59,980 bases of DNA, taken from contig JALFTI010000014.1 of NCBI GenBank assembly GCA_022778585.1, positions 1 through 59,980 of the forward strand, in the 5' to 3' direction. Shown here piece after piece: positions 33,394 to 43,827 of this stretch. The DNA comes from Pygmaiobacter massiliensis. Lineage in GTDB: Bacteria > Bacillota > Clostridia > Oscillospirales > Ruminococcaceae. Positions within the stretch are counted from its first letter, which is position 1. Each line of letters begins with the position of its first letter. Made by a program: the position numbers and the translations under genes. The notes beneath the pieces were generated by a model, which made no database searches, was not told the origin of the DNA, and was given only the letters and a program-made list of their open reading frames with translations.

Positions 33394-33699
33394 TATCATT
33401 CCATCATTTAGCCAAAATTTTCTAAAATATTTGATGATTTATACTATATGTAACTTTTATATGCATTTTTTCTTATTTTGAAAACACATTCTAAAAAACA
33501 TTTTTGGTGCATACATTCTGTTTTTATGAAAATATATAATATAAAATTCTTCTACTATTCCTTTTAGGCAGCATAACTTATATTTTCATTTTTACACTTT
33601 TTAAAATGCTTTTTATTTTGCCGCTGTATGATGCCTTGCTTGCGCATTTTAAAAATAGCCATCAGCATTTTGTTTCTTGTTTTGCCGTAATCTGCACAA
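33394..33699. other. A/T-rich intergenic stretch
   Basis: Very A/T-rich DNA between the ARG-box region and the ftsH terminator. I see no gene, RNA fold or clear promoter in it. Confidence 0.5.
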
Positions 33700-33733
33700 A
33701 AAAACGGCATGACCTTTTGGTCATGCCGTTTTA
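33700..33733 (-). terminator. Terminator after ftsH
   Basis: AAAACGGCATGACC and GGTCATGCCGTTTT form a perfect stem. On the minus strand TTTTTTG follows. It closes the gdpP-to-ftsH gene series. Confidence 0.9.
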
Positions 33734-33786
33734 TATTTTATCGTTCAGGGAAACTGACCTATACGCCTAAAAACAGTCTGCCTGTT

Positions 33787-35880
33787 TTATTCCTGCCGCT
33801 GGTCAAATTCCGGTTCGGGTGCTTTGGGCTGATCACTTTCTACACCGGGGTCTGTGCCAAATTCAAACTGGGTTTTACAGCTCTCCTGGGGCACATTCTG
33901 CACATTTTGCTGAAAATCAGCTTCCTGCTGACTGGCCATGTCGGCCACAGGCGCATGTTCCTGCACAATGTTTTTTTCTTCCGGCCGCTGGCTTCGGCGA
34001 AGAGGCGGATAAACCTTTTCCTCCTTTGCAGGAAGCTCTCCGCCCTCCATCAAAACCTTGAACTCGGCACCGGAGAGAGTTTCCCGCTCCAGCAGAGCGC
34101 CGGCTACCCGGTGCAATTGGTCCATATGCTCGGACAGAATTTTTTGGCAGGTTTCGTACGCTTCCTCCACAAAGGCGCGCATCTCCTTGTCAATGGCTCC
34201 GGCCACCTCTTCAGAATAGTTGCGGCCCTGGCTCAAATCCCGTCCCAGGAAGGTTTCGTTGGGGTCGGTTCCATACACCATGGGACCCAGCTTATCCGAA
34301 AAACCATACCGGGTCACCATAGCCCGCGCAATTGCCGTGGCGCGCTGCAAATCGTTGGAAGCTCCGGTCGAAATGTCGTCCAGAACCAAATGCTCCGCCA
34401 CACGGCCGCCCAGCAGAATGACAATCTCGTCCTCCATATGGCGTTTGGTATCAAAGGTTACATCCTTCTCGGGCAGGCTCATGGTAAAGCCGCCGGCTGC
34501 ACCGCGGGGAATAATGGTAATGGTATGCACCGGGTCACCGGTTTTGCTGTAATAGGTGGCAATGGCATGACCCGCTTCGTGGTAAGCGGTCAGCTTGCGC
34601 TCTTCGGGGGTTACCACACGGCTCTTCTTTTCGGGGCCGGCCACCACCTTAATGCTGGCCTCCTCGATCTCCTCCTGAGTGATAGCCTTTTTGCCCCGCC
34701 GCGCCGCCAAAAGCGCCGCCTCGTTCACCAGGTTCTCCAGGTCTGCGCCGGTAAATCCCGGGGTCGTTTTGGCAATGGTAGCCAAATTCACATCCGGCGC
34801 CATAGGCTTATTGCGGGTGTGCACCTTCAAAATCTGTTCCCGGCCGCGCACATCCGGAAGGCCCACATAAATCTGGCGGTCAAACCGGCCGGGACGCAAA
34901 AGGGCCCGGTCCAGAATATCGGCCCGGTTTGTTGCCGCAATTACAATCACCCCGGCATTGGCCGAAAAGCCGTCCATTTCTACCAGAATTTGGTTAAGGG
35001 TCTGCTCCCGTTCGTCGTGTCCGCCGCCCAGACCGGTACCGCGCTGGCGGCCCACTGCGTCAATCTCGTCGATGAAGATAATGCAGGGGGCAGACTTTTT
35101 GGCTTTGTCAAACAGGTCGCGCACGCGGGAAGCACCCACGCCCACATACATTTCCACAAAGTCCGAACCGGACATGGAATAGAACGGCACCCCGGCTTCA
35201 CCGGCACAGGCGCGGGCAATCAGCGTTTTACCGGTGCCCGGAGGGCCAACCAGCAAAACACCATGCGGAATGCGGGCACCCAGGCTGTTGAACCTGGCAG
35301 GTTCCTTCAAAAATTCCACAATTTCTTCCAGCTCGGCCTTCTCTTCATCGGCGCCGGCAACATCATCAAACACGGCTTTTCTGCCGCCCGACTCGTTCTC
35401 GTCCTTCACCCGGGCCTTGCCCACATTCATAATGCCCCCGCCGCCTCCGGACTGGCGCATCATGAATACAAAAAGCCCTACCATTAGAATAACGGTAACC
35501 ATGGTGGGCAAAAGCTGAATCCACCAGTTGCTGGCAGCAGGCACCAGGTCATACTCCATCGGGGCGTCGGGGTGCGCTTCGTTGTACGCGGCAATGTCGT
35601 CCAGAATTTCACTGTACAGCCAATCCGCCGAAGCCACCTTATAAACAACCACGCCGTCCTTGCTGCTGGTTTCGTCCGGCTTTTCCAGCTGCAGGGTCAA
35701 CTGATTTGTTCCCACATCCAGCGTAAAGCTTTTTACCTTCTGCTCCTCAAAATAGGAGAGAATCTGCGAATACTGCACATTGGAATATTCGCTGGGCATT
35801 CGCAGAACCACTGCCATAATCACAACGGCCAGCAGGACCATCAGATACAGGCCTGTGGAATTTTTTGGTTTCTTGATCAA
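33787..35880 (-). CDS. ftsH: ATP-dependent zinc metalloprotease FtsH
   Basis: A 697-residue membrane protease of the AAA family that removes unfolded membrane proteins and short-lived regulators. Two membrane helices (about 11-26 and 121-141) flank an outer domain. Walker A GPPGTGKT lies at 212-219, Walker B is [15 protein letters not shown], and the second region of homology contains [20 protein letters not shown]. The zinc site is YHEAGHAIA. The last 80 residues are a low-complexity acidic and Gln-rich tail. It is the last gene of the series gdpP-rplI-dnaB-tilS-hpt-ftsH, and the tilS-hpt-ftsH order is common in Firmicutes. Confidence 0.96.
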   Translation of the reverse strand: MIKKPKNSTGLYLMVLLAVVIMAVVLRMPSEYSNVQYSQILSYFEEQKVKSFTLDVGTNQLTLQLEKPDETSSKDGVVVYKVASADWLYSEILDDIAAYNEAHPDAPMEYDLVPAASNWWIQLLPTMVTVILMVGLFVFMMRQSGGGGGIMNVGKARVKDENESGGRKAVFDDVAGADEEKAELEEIVEFLKEPARFNSLGARIPHGVLLVGPPGTGKTLIARACAGEAGVPFYSMSGSDFVEMYVGVGASRVRDLFDKAKKSAPCIIFIDEIDAVGRQRGTGLGGGHDEREQTLNQILVEMDGFSANAGVIVIAATNRADILDRALLRPGRFDRQIYVGLPDVRGREQILKVHTRNKPMAPDVNLATIAKTTPGFTGADLENLVNEAALLAARRGKKAITQEEIEEASIKVVAGPEKKSRVVTPEERKLTAYHEAGHAIATYYSKTGDPVHTITIIPRGAAGGFTMSLPEKDVTFDTKRHMEDEIVILLGGRVAEHLVLDDISTGASNDLQRATAIARAMVTRYGFSDKLGPMVYGTDPNETFLGRDLSQGRNYSEEVAGAIDKEMRAFVEEAYETCQKILSEHMDQLHRVAGALLERETLSGAEFKVLMEGGELPAKEEKVYPPLRRSQRPEEKNIVQEHAPVADMASQQEADFQQNVQNVPQESCKTQFEFGTDPGVESDQPKAPEPEFDQRQE

Positions 35881-35962
35881 AGATCTTCAACTCCCATTCC
35901 GGCAGCATGGAAAACCCACCCACAAAAGCAGCGCTGCCAGCTGCTTTTGCCGGCCGGCATAC

Positions 35963-36511
35963 TTAAACCGAATAAACTTCCGGCTTCAATACGCCAATAA
36001 AGGGCAGGTTGCGATATTTTTCATCGTAGTCCAGACCGTAACCGATCACAAACTCATCCGGCACCGAGAAGCCCACATAGTCGGCCTTGATATTGGCCTT
36101 GCGGCGCTCGGGCTTATCCAACAGCGCAGCAATTTTAATGCTGGCAGGATTGCGCTCTTCCAAAATGCGGGTCAGGTATTCCAGCGTCACGCCAGTGTCC
36201 AGAATATCCTCCACAATCAAAATATGCCGGCCGGCAATCTCGGTATCCAGGTCTTTCACTATTTTGACCACGCCGCTGCTTTTTACACCCGAACCATAGG
36301 AGGAAACCACCATAAAATCAATTTCGGCCGCAGTGTCAATCTGCCGCATCAGGTCGGTAAAGAAAACGACTGCCCCTTTCAGCACGGTAACCAGCAGCGG
36401 ATTTTTACCGTCGTAATCCTTGGTAATCTGGTGGCCCATTTCTGCCACCTTTTCCCGCAGTTCTTCCTCACTGATCAATACATTTTTTACATCCTGATAC
36501 ATCTCATGCAT
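35963..36511 (-). CDS. hpt: Hypoxanthine-guanine phosphoribosyltransferase
   Basis: A 182-residue purine salvage enzyme that converts hypoxanthine or guanine plus PRPP to IMP or [21 protein letters not shown] holds the pyrophosphate loop, [17 protein letters not shown] is the PRPP-binding motif with the two acidic residues, and [19 protein letters not shown] is the base-binding end. Length is normal. The start at 36511 overlaps the tilS stop by 8 bp, so translation is coupled. In Bacillus, HprT and TilS act together at the ftsH promoter; the shared layout here makes a similar link possible. Confidence 0.95.
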   Translation of the reverse strand: MHEMYQDVKNVLISEEELREKVAEMGHQITKDYDGKNPLLVTVLKGAVVFFTDLMRQIDTAAEIDFMVVSSYGSGVKSSGVVKIVKDLDTEIAGRHILIVEDILDTGVTLEYLTRILEERNPASIKIAALLDKPERRKANIKADYVGFSVPDEFVIGYGLDYDEKYRNLPFIGVLKPEVYSV

Positions 36512-37895
36512 TGTCCTCTTCCCCTTCCATACCAATCCATTGGGTTTCGATATAAACTGCCCGCCGGCAGTTTGAATTGGGGGCAAGCCCCTGCCTGAAC
36601 CCAATTCCCCAGACCCACTCTACCGTCTTTTCACCCGCTAAAAGCGGCAGCCGTTCCCGCAAAGGCGGTGCCAAGCCCTGTTCGGCCAAAAGCTCCTTCA
36701 GGGTTTTTGTCACCTTGCGGCCCGCCGGGCGAAAGGTTTCGCCTGCTCGGCGGGTCCTGAAAATCGGATATGGGTCAATCATAGCATAATCTGCCAGATT
36801 TTTTAACTGTTTTTTGTTCTGTTCACAAATTTTTATCATTTCGTGGCGCTCTACAAGCCGCACCCGAAACCCAAACGGGGCAAATGTGCGGTTATAAAGC
36901 GTACTGCCGCCTTCCAAAAACAGGCCAAAGGGCAGCTGTGCGGTTACAGGCGGCATGTCACGCCACAGCACAAAATGCTCGCGGCGCACGCCGGCGTAAA
37001 TTCCCCGCACCAGTTCCGTTTTTTGCACCTTCTGCAGCAAAGCCTGTTCCATGCGCAGAATCATTTTTCGGTCTGGAGTGCACAGTTTTTCAGCCAGCAT
37101 GGCCAGCGCCTGGCGGCGCACCGGAACCGCAGCTGTCAAAAGGCCGGCTGTCGGCAGGCTGGTATATCCCTCCTGCACGCTGACCGCACTGACCAGCTGC
37201 AAGGCCTCCCGCTCCAAAAAAGATGCTATCTGTGCAGCGTCCTGCGCGAAAGCCGCCAGGTTTTCTTTCGCCCGGCTGTTTACCTTAGAAAGCTCGGGCA
37301 GGACATTCCAGCGAATGCGGTTGCGGGCGAAAGCACAGTTCAGATTGGTTTCATCGGTCATAAAACCCACACCGGCCGCCTGGCACAATGCTTCGGTATC
37401 TGCACGGGTACAGTCCAAAAACGGGCGAATATATACCCCGCGGCAGGCCGGAATACCGCCCGCCCCTGCCACAGAGCTGCCGCGCACCAGGCGAAACAGA
37501 ACCGTCTCTGCCTGGTCATCCAGCGTATGGGCCGTGGCCACCTTGGCATGGTAATCCTGGGCCAGCCGGTCAAAAAACGCGTACCGCGCCTGGCGGGCCT
37601 GTTCTTCCGAAAACAGCCCCCGCTCACCGAGGGCCGCTTTGCAGACAAAAAGCGGAATACCCAGCCTGCAGCACAGTTTTCGCACAAACGCTTCGTCCCG
37701 GTCGGCCGTGGGCCTAAGGCCGTGGTTTACATGGGCAGCATACAGCACACCGCCGTTTTTTTTGCACCAGACAGACAAAAACAACACAAGCGCCACCGAA
37801 TCTGCCCCGCCGGACACTGCTGCAATAACCCGTTGCCCCGGCCGCAGCAGGTTTTGCTGTTTGATGGTGTTTTTGGCTTTCTTTTCAATATTCAT
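36504..37895 (-). CDS. tilS: tRNA(Ile)-lysidine synthase
   Basis: A 463-residue enzyme that attaches lysine to C34 of the tRNA-Ile that reads AUA. The PP-loop motif [11 protein letters not shown] starts near residue 26. It is followed by [19 protein letters not shown] and [20 protein letters not shown], and the C-terminal domain holds [21 protein letters not shown]. The ATG at 37895 overlaps the end of dnaB by 11 bp. An in-frame ATG six codons earlier would add only WILAG-type residues and has no better SD sequence. Confidence 0.94.
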   Translation of the reverse strand: MNIEKKAKNTIKQQNLLRPGQRVIAAVSGGADSVALVLFLSVWCKKNGGVLYAAHVNHGLRPTADRDEAFVRKLCCRLGIPLFVCKAALGERGLFSEEQARQARYAFFDRLAQDYHAKVATAHTLDDQAETVLFRLVRGSSVAGAGGIPACRGVYIRPFLDCTRADTEALCQAAGVGFMTDETNLNCAFARNRIRWNVLPELSKVNSRAKENLAAFAQDAAQIASFLEREALQLVSAVSVQEGYTSLPTAGLLTAAVPVRRQALAMLAEKLCTPDRKMILRMEQALLQKVQKTELVRGIYAGVRREHFVLWRDMPPVTAQLPFGLFLEGGSTLYNRTFAPFGFRVRLVERHEMIKICEQNKKQLKNLADYAMIDPYPIFRTRRAGETFRPAGRKVTKTLKELLAEQGLAPPLRERLPLLAGEKTVEWVWGIGFRQGLAPNSNCRRAVYIETQWIGMEGEEDNA

Positions 37896-39270
37896 CCCGG
37901 CTAAAATCCACATTCAAGAAGCGGGTGTGGGTACCGTCCCATCCCAGTTTAACGGTTCCGGTCTCGCCATGGCGGTTTTTTGCCACAATGCACTCGGCCA
38001 CCGTGTCGTCTGTATCCTGCCCGTCCATATCATAGTAGGCTTCCCGGTACAAGAACAGAACCGAGTCGGCATCCTGTTCGATCGAACCGGAATCTCTCAG
38101 GTCGGAAAGCATAGGGCGTTTGTCGGTTCCGGTACGCCGTTCGGTACTTCTGGCCAGCTGCGACAGGCACAAAATCGGCGTATTCAGCTCCTTGGCCATA
38201 ATCTTCAGGTTCCGGGTAATATCACTAATTTCCTGCACCCGGCTTTCCACCCGCTTGCCGGAATTCATCAGCTGCAGATAATCGATCACGATCAGGCTGA
38301 TGGGCGGGCGGGACGGGTCCTGGTTCAGCCTTCGCACCTTGGCCTTGATCTCGGGCACGGTAACCGCACTGGTATCGTCCATAAAAATACTGGTTTGTGC
38401 CAAAGTATTGCTGGCCCGCGCCAGGCTCACCCAGTCGTCTTCCTCCAGGGTGCCCATCCGCAGCTTTTGGCTGTCAATCATCGCCTCGCTGGAAAGAATG
38501 CGGCTGGTCAGCTGGTCTTTGGTCATTTCCAGCGAAAAAATAGCCACCGGCAGGTTTTGCTTTCTGGCCACATTCACTGCAATATTCAAAGCAAAACTGG
38601 TTTTTCCCATACCGGGCCGCGCTGCCAAAATAACCAGGTCACTGCGGCCCAATCCCGTAAGCATTTTATCCAGATAGGTAAACCCTGTAGGGATTCCCAG
38701 ATATTTATCCCGGTCCGGGCCGGAGATTTCCTGCAGATGGTTATAGGTTTCCAGAATGGTGCGGCTGATGGGCTGCATGGCGCTCTGGTCACGCCCCGAA
38801 CGGATTGCATAGATCTTCTGCTCGGCCGCCTCCAGCAGCACATCCGCGTCCGTCTCTTCACCGGTATCGGCTATGATATCCCGCGCGGCGTTCATCAGCT
38901 GGCGCACCAGATATTTGTTATAAACAATCTCCGCATAATCGGGAATATTCGATATAGCGGGAACCGTTTCGGCCAGGCTGGTCAGGTAAACCTTGGCTTC
39001 CTCTTCATTTTGGAAAACCCCGGCGTTTACCACCGCGCCCAGCACCGTCACAAAGTCAATGGCGCGGCCTGCGGTAAACAGATTGGTCAGCTGGGCAAAA
39101 ATTTCGCCGTTTTGGCGGGAATAAAAATATTCCGGACGCAGCTTTTCCACCAGCTGCGGCACACAGTCGCTGCCTGCCAAAAGCGCAGCGCCCAGCACCG
39201 CCTGTTCCGCTTCCATGCTGTAGGGCATATTGACCCCCATGCTCTCCAAGCTTAGGGACACCTTATCCAT
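37885..39270 (-). CDS. dnaB: Replicative DNA helicase
   Basis: A 461-residue hexameric helicase that unwinds DNA at the fork. The N-terminal domain begins PYSMEAEQAVLGAALL. The RecA-like domain has Walker A ARPGMGKTSFALN near residue 205, FSLEMTKDQLTSRILS, Walker B LIVIDYLQLM and the arginine-finger region RDSGSIEQDADSVLFLYR. No intein interrupts it. Order after gdpP and rplI is the conserved Firmicutes arrangement. Confidence 0.97.
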   Translation of the reverse strand: MDKVSLSLESMGVNMPYSMEAEQAVLGAALLAGSDCVPQLVEKLRPEYFYSRQNGEIFAQLTNLFTAGRAIDFVTVLGAVVNAGVFQNEEEAKVYLTSLAETVPAISNIPDYAEIVYNKYLVRQLMNAARDIIADTGEETDADVLLEAAEQKIYAIRSGRDQSAMQPISRTILETYNHLQEISGPDRDKYLGIPTGFTYLDKMLTGLGRSDLVILAARPGMGKTSFALNIAVNVARKQNLPVAIFSLEMTKDQLTSRILSSEAMIDSQKLRMGTLEEDDWVSLARASNTLAQTSIFMDDTSAVTVPEIKAKVRRLNQDPSRPPISLIVIDYLQLMNSGKRVESRVQEISDITRNLKIMAKELNTPILCLSQLARSTERRTGTDKRPMLSDLRDSGSIEQDADSVLFLYREAYYDMDGQDTDDTVAECIVAKNRHGETGTVKLGWDGTHTRFLNVDFSRDEY

Positions 39271-39299
39271 CTGCCCTCACCCCTTTGCGGTTCAATCGG

Positions 39300-39743
39300 T
39301 TACTCTTCCACATGCACCGTAATCTTCGCGCTGACCCCGGCATAAACCTTGACCTCTACCGGATAGCTGCCATAGTTTTTAATTTCACCTGCCAGCACAA
39401 ATTTGCGCTTATCCAGCTTCTGGCCCAGCTGGCTTTCCACCGCCTCGGCAATATCCTTTGCGGTTACCGCGCCGAACAATCTGCCGCCCTGGCCGGCCTT
39501 GGCATGCAGTGTTACTGCTTTTTTGTCAATGTTGGCGGCTGCCTGTTTTGCCTGTGCCAGCTCCACCTCTGCGTGGTGCTGCCTGGCGCTCTCTTTGTTC
39601 TTTACATCGTTCATCGCCGCGGCGGAAGCTTCCACCGCCAGCTTGCGGGGCAATAAAAAGTTGCGGCCATACCCGTCCGACACCTCTACCAGCTGGTCCT
39701 TTTTGCCTACGCCTTTTACATCCTGTTTCAGTACCACTTTCAT
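39300..39743 (-). CDS. rplI: 50S ribosomal protein L9
   Basis: A 147-residue ribosomal protein. The N-terminal RNA-binding domain begins MKVVLKQDVKGVGKKDQLVEVSDGY with GRNFLLPRKLAVEA, the L9 signature. A long helix of Ala/Glu/Lys then leads to the C-terminal domain (LFGAVTAKDIAEAVESQLG). The ATG at 39743 follows AAAGGAAG; an in-frame ATG 12 codons upstream gives a charged extension not seen in L9. It sits between gdpP and dnaB. Confidence 0.96.
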   Translation of the reverse strand: MKVVLKQDVKGVGKKDQLVEVSDGYGRNFLLPRKLAVEASAAAMNDVKNKESARQHHAEVELAQAKQAAANIDKKAVTLHAKAGQGGRLFGAVTAKDIAEAVESQLGQKLDKRKFVLAGEIKNYGSYPVEVKVYAGVSAKITVHVEE

Positions 39744-39788
39744 TTTATCTGCTTCCTTTCTTTTCCTGTCTGCTTCCATATCCGGCGG

Positions 39789-41756
39789 TCAAGCTTTTTG
39801 TGCCGATTGATTTTTCCGGTACTCATCCACCGCCGCCATCAGATAGGTTTTCGTTTTTTCCATTGTCACGCCGGTCAACTGAGCGCCCGCCATCATCAAA
39901 TGGCCACCGCCGCCCAGTTTTTCCATAATGACCTGCACATTTACTTCACCCATGCTTCGTGCCGAAATCATCACCTTGTCCGGCATCTGAACCGCCACAA
40001 AGCTGGCCTGTACCCCTTCAATGGAAAGCAGGTCATTGGCCGCCTGCGGAATAACCACCGAAGAGTCTGCCTCCACATGGTCGGCCACCACAATGGCGCA
40101 GCCCTTATAAATAATCGCGCTTTCCACCAGCTTTGCCTTAGCCGTATAGTTTTCCAGGCTGCCGGCAAACAAAAGCTTTACATTTTGGGTCAGCGCACCC
40201 ATGCGGCGCAGGTAGGCGGCCGCTTCAAAGGTACGCACCCCCGCATTCACCACAAAGTCGCGGGTGTCCAGCATCATGCCGGCCAGCAAAGCTTCGCTTT
40301 CCAGCTGGTTGGGCCGGTCCTCGCGGCCGCCGGTATACTGCAAAAGCTCTGCCACCAGCTCGCTGGCGGAAGAAGCATAAGGTTCGTGATAAAAAATGAC
40401 CGCCCCTTCAATATGGCCCACCATTTTGCGGTGATGATCCACCACCACCACCTTGCTGACCTTATCATATATCTCGCGGGACTCCACCATGGTGGGAACA
40501 TGCGTGTCCACCACCACCAAAAGCGTGTCCGGTGTGATGGCGGGCAGCGCCTCGGCCGCGGTCACAAAATCATCCTCATAGCCGTTTTGGCACATCCGGT
40601 CAATCAGGCTCGATGCCATGGTCCGGTTTTTATCCACCACAATGGCCGCAGGCCGGTCGTAAATTTTGCAGATGCGAAGCATGCCGATGGCGCTGCCGAT
40701 GGCATCCAGATCACTGAGCTTATGGCCCATAATCAGCACCGAATCGCTCTGTTCAATAATATCCCGCAGCGCCGCTGCCACAATGCGGCTTTTCACCTTT
40801 GTGTGCCGTTCCACACTGCGGGTAACGCCGCCGTAAAATTCAAACCCTTCCGGCGAGCGCACCGCCGCCTGGTCACCGCCCCGGCCCAGCGCCATGTCCA
40901 GCGCAGCATCGGCCATCTCCAGGCAGGCGGCAAAATCTCCCCCGCCGCGGCCCACGCCGATCGACAAGGTCACAATACCGGTTTCGGTTCCGATCGCCCG
41001 CATTTTTTCCAAAATTTCAAACCGCCCAGCCACAATTTTTTCGTACTGGCAGTCTTCCATAACCGCTATGTAGCGGTAAGCGCTGACCCGCTGCAAAAAG
41101 CCGCCAGTCTTTTCAATAAACCGCTCAAATACCGCATCAATCTCGCTGGTAATTCTGGCCTTTTCGCTCTCCTTCAGTTCCTTGAGCACCTCGTCATAGG
41201 TGTCCACCACAATCCGCATAACCACCGGGCGGGATGCATCGTACCGGTCCGCCTTGTGCCGCAGATCGGTCAAGTCCTGAAAACAGGCCAAATACAACCC
41301 GCCGCTTGACTGCGCACCGCTGCCGTTCACCTGAAAACTGCGGTTTCGAAACTCAAGCCTTGCGCCCCCCAATGCTGCCGCCTTGTCCGGGTCAAAGCCC
41401 GGCATAACCCGGTATATGCTTTGCAGGCAGGTTTCCTGCCCGTCCATTACCTCGTTCAAAAAAGCATCATTATACCACACAATGCTTTTGCCCGACAAAA
41501 TAAGCACCGGCATGGAAAGGTTCGCCAGCGAAGCCTGCGTAGCGCTTTCGCTGTGGCTCACCCCGTTCAAAAGCCGGGCTATTGCCCGGCGCAGGCGGCG
41601 CACATTCAGCACCAGCACAACCGCCGCTACCACCAATATTGCCGCCGCAATCAAAAGCAGGGTAGGGCTTACCAGAGCCAGCAATACGGCCAGGGCCACA
41701 CAGGCCACCGCCAAAAGGGCCAGCGCAATATCGATGGTTATGATCGTTCTTCTCAT
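39789..41756 (-). CDS. gdpP: Cyclic-di-AMP phosphodiesterase GdpP
   Basis: A 655-residue membrane signalling enzyme that degrades c-di-AMP. Two N-terminal helices (about 5-50) are followed by a PAS-like domain. The degenerate GGDEF domain has SIGVGRGGGDFAACLEMADAALDMALGRGGD. The DHH domain contains MGHKLSDLDAIGSAIG, VVVDTH and VVVVDHHRKM, and the DHHA1 end shows GGGGHLMMAGAQL. Length fits the roughly 655-660 residues of Bacillus GdpP. The ATG at 41756 is taken because the longer frame begins in a Pro/Gly-rich non-conserved stretch crossing a hairpin. Confidence 0.94.
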   Translation of the reverse strand: MRRTIITIDIALALLAVACVALAVLLALVSPTLLLIAAAILVVAAVVLVLNVRRLRRAIARLLNGVSHSESATQASLANLSMPVLILSGKSIVWYNDAFLNEVMDGQETCLQSIYRVMPGFDPDKAAALGGARLEFRNRSFQVNGSGAQSSGGLYLACFQDLTDLRHKADRYDASRPVVMRIVVDTYDEVLKELKESEKARITSEIDAVFERFIEKTGGFLQRVSAYRYIAVMEDCQYEKIVAGRFEILEKMRAIGTETGIVTLSIGVGRGGGDFAACLEMADAALDMALGRGGDQAAVRSPEGFEFYGGVTRSVERHTKVKSRIVAAALRDIIEQSDSVLIMGHKLSDLDAIGSAIGMLRICKIYDRPAAIVVDKNRTMASSLIDRMCQNGYEDDFVTAAEALPAITPDTLLVVVDTHVPTMVESREIYDKVSKVVVVDHHRKMVGHIEGAVIFYHEPYASSASELVAELLQYTGGREDRPNQLESEALLAGMMLDTRDFVVNAGVRTFEAAAYLRRMGALTQNVKLLFAGSLENYTAKAKLVESAIIYKGCAIVVADHVEADSSVVIPQAANDLLSIEGVQASFVAVQMPDKVMISARSMGEVNVQVIMEKLGGGGHLMMAGAQLTGVTMEKTKTYLMAAVDEYRKNQSAQKA

Positions 41757-41784
41757 AATAAAAGGTCCTCGCTTCAAACCGGGC

Positions 41785-41810
41785 AAAGGCGCACCCGGCG
41801 GTGCGCCTTT
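41785..41810 (-). terminator. Strong hairpin between rnj and gdpP
   Basis: AAAGGCGCACC and GGTGCGCCTTT form a perfect 11-bp stem around 4 nt. No long T-run follows on the minus strand, so it may attenuate or stabilise RNA ends and need not fully terminate. Confidence 0.55.
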
Positions 41811-41847
41811 CTGTTGGCCCAAAAAAAGAACAACACTGCGCCCGGAT

Positions 41848-43827
41848 TTACACTTCCAAAATCACGGGCAGAATCATCGGACTGCGGCGGGTGCGCCGAT
41901 ACATCAGGGTGGAAAGTCCATCCCGCACAGCGCCCCGCAGTTCTTCGGTGCTGTGGCGGCGCGGGTCCAGTTCGTTTTTGGAAACAATATCCCGTACCAG
42001 ATTTTTGGCCTCTGCAATCAGCTGTTCGGCCTCTTTCATATACACAAACCCGCGCGAAACAATATCCGGCCCGGAAACCAAAGCGCCGGTTATCTTATCC
42101 ACCGCGGCCACCGCAATAATCAGTCCATCCTCCGAAAGGTGGCGCCGGTCCCGCAGAACCACACTGCCTACATCGCCCACACCCAGGCCGTCCACCAGCA
42201 CCCGGCCAGCCGGCACGGTGTCGGTCACCTTAATGCTGTCCGCTGTCAGGGTAATCACATCGCCAATATCCGCAAGTATAATATTGTTTTCCGGCACCCC
42301 TACGCTGCGCGCCGTATTGGCGTGCTTATACAAATGTTTATACTCGCCGTGAACCGGAATAAAGAATTTGGGTCTTGTCAGGCTCAGCATCAGTTTCTGC
42401 TCTTCCTGATAGGCGTGGCCAGAGGTGTGGATGTCGTACATGCTCTCGTAGATCACCTCGGCTCCCAGCTTCATCAAGCTGTTTACCACCTTGGTAACCA
42501 TTTTTTCATTGCCGGGAATGGGCGAAGCCGAAATAATAATGAAATCGCCCGAATCCACCCGCACATTGCGGTGGCTGCCGCCAGCCATACGAGACAGGGC
42601 CGACAACGGTTCGCCCTGGCTTCCGGTGGTAACCACCACCAGGTTTTCCGGCCGAATGCGGCCAATCTCGTCAATATCCACCACAGTGCCTTCCGGCGCA
42701 TGCAGATAACCCAGCTCAAACGCCATGGCAGTGTTATTTACCATGCTTCGGCCGGAAATGGCAACCTTGCGCTTATATTTCACCGCCATGTCGATGATCT
42801 GCTGAATACGCTGCAGGTTGGACGCAAAGGTCGCCACAATAATCCGCTTGCCGCCGGCTTTGGCAAACAGCCCCGCAAAGCTTTCGCCCACCGACCGTTC
42901 CGACCGGGAAAAACCAGGCCGCTCTGCATTGGTGGAGTCGGAAAGCAGCGCCAGCACGCCCGCCCTGCCATAATCGCCAAAGGCAGCCAGGTCAATAATG
43001 GCATCGGTGACCGGGGTGAAATCCACCTTAAAGTCGCCGGTCTGAATGACCGTTCCGGCCGGCGTATCAATGGCCAAAGCCACAGCGTCCGGAATAGAAT
43101 GGTTTACCCGCACCGGCGTAACCGCCATGCAGCCCACCTTTACCGGGCGGGCCGGCTCCAGTGTAATCAGCTTTACCGACCCTTTCAGCCCATGTTCGGC
43201 CAGTTTATTGCCGATTAGCCCAAGGGTAAGCCGGGTAGCGTAGACCGGAACATTGATCTGCCGCAATAGATACGGCAAAGCGCCAATATGGTCTTCGTGC
43301 CCATGGGTAATAAAAATGCCGCGTATTTTCTCCTTATTGGCCAACAGATAGGTAAAATCCGGAATGACCAGATCGACTCCAAACAGGTCCCCATCCGGGA
43401 ACATGGAACCGCAGTCCACCAAGAACATATCGCCGCCGCACTCATACAGAGTAATGTTTTTGCCAATTTCGCCCAATCCGCCCAGCGGAATGATATGCAG
43501 CTGGGGCTGTACTGCCTTTTTGCCCCGGCCTTTGGCAGCCTTAGGCTGTGCGCTTGCAGGCTGCTTTGCACCGGCCGGCTTTCTGCCCCGGGCCGGCCGC
43601 ACTGCTTCGGCAGCTTCCTCCACCGCCAGCGGCGCTTTTTTGCCGCGGCCAAAGCGCGGCGCTTTTTCGGCCGGAACGGCTGGCTGACGGGATTTTTTTG
43701 GCTGGGCCGCCGGCTGCACCTGCTCTGGCTGCTTGGGACGGCGCGGCCGATAGCTGCGCTTTGTTTTTGAGACTTCCTTCTCCCCCGTTTGATGGTTTTG
43801 ACCGATCAAATTTTTACTTTCTTCCAT
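41848..43827 (-). CDS. rnj: Ribonuclease J with basic N-terminal extension
   Basis: A 659-residue metallo-beta-lactamase/beta-CASP ribonuclease with endo- and 5'-3' exonuclease activity in RNA decay and rRNA maturation. The core starts near residue 110 with LHIIPLGGLGEIGKNITLYECG. It contains FITHGHEDHIGALPYLL (zinc site), IQTGDFKVD, LLSDSTNAERPGFSRSE and the beta-CASP motif SGRSMVNN. VHGEYKHLYKHA follows. The first 105 residues are Lys/Pro/Ala-rich and low in complexity, unlike Bacillus RNase J1. The ATG at 43827 has GGAGG 6 nt upstream. Confidence 0.93.
   Translation of the reverse strand: MEESKNLIGQNHQTGEKEVSKTKRSYRPRRPKQPEQVQPAAQPKKSRQPAVPAEKAPRFGRGKKAPLAVEEAAEAVRPARGRKPAGAKQPASAQPKAAKGRGKKAVQPQLHIIPLGGLGEIGKNITLYECGGDMFLVDCGSMFPDGDLFGVDLVIPDFTYLLANKEKIRGIFITHGHEDHIGALPYLLRQINVPVYATRLTLGLIGNKLAEHGLKGSVKLITLEPARPVKVGCMAVTPVRVNHSIPDAVALAIDTPAGTVIQTGDFKVDFTPVTDAIIDLAAFGDYGRAGVLALLSDSTNAERPGFSRSERSVGESFAGLFAKAGGKRIIVATFASNLQRIQQIIDMAVKYKRKVAISGRSMVNNTAMAFELGYLHAPEGTVVDIDEIGRIRPENLVVVTTGSQGEPLSALSRMAGGSHRNVRVDSGDFIIISASPIPGNEKMVTKVVNSLMKLGAEVIYESMYDIHTSGHAYQEEQKLMLSLTRPKFFIPVHGEYKHLYKHANTARSVGVPENNIILADIGDVITLTADSIKVTDTVPAGRVLVDGLGVGDVGSVVLRDRRHLSEDGLIIAVAAVDKITGALVSGPDIVSRGFVYMKEAEQLIAEAKNLVRDIVSKNELDPRRHSTEELRGAVRDGLSTLMYRRTRRSPMILPVILEV

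Noticed and set aside
33709-35487. 592-codon open frame on the plus strand
   Set aside because: Lies opposite ftsH, has no SD sequence and gives His/Gly/Arg-rich text with no family resemblance. Similar long antisense frames over dnaB (37639-39255), gdpP (39798-41309) and rnj (41383-43218) arise from the codon bias of the real genes.
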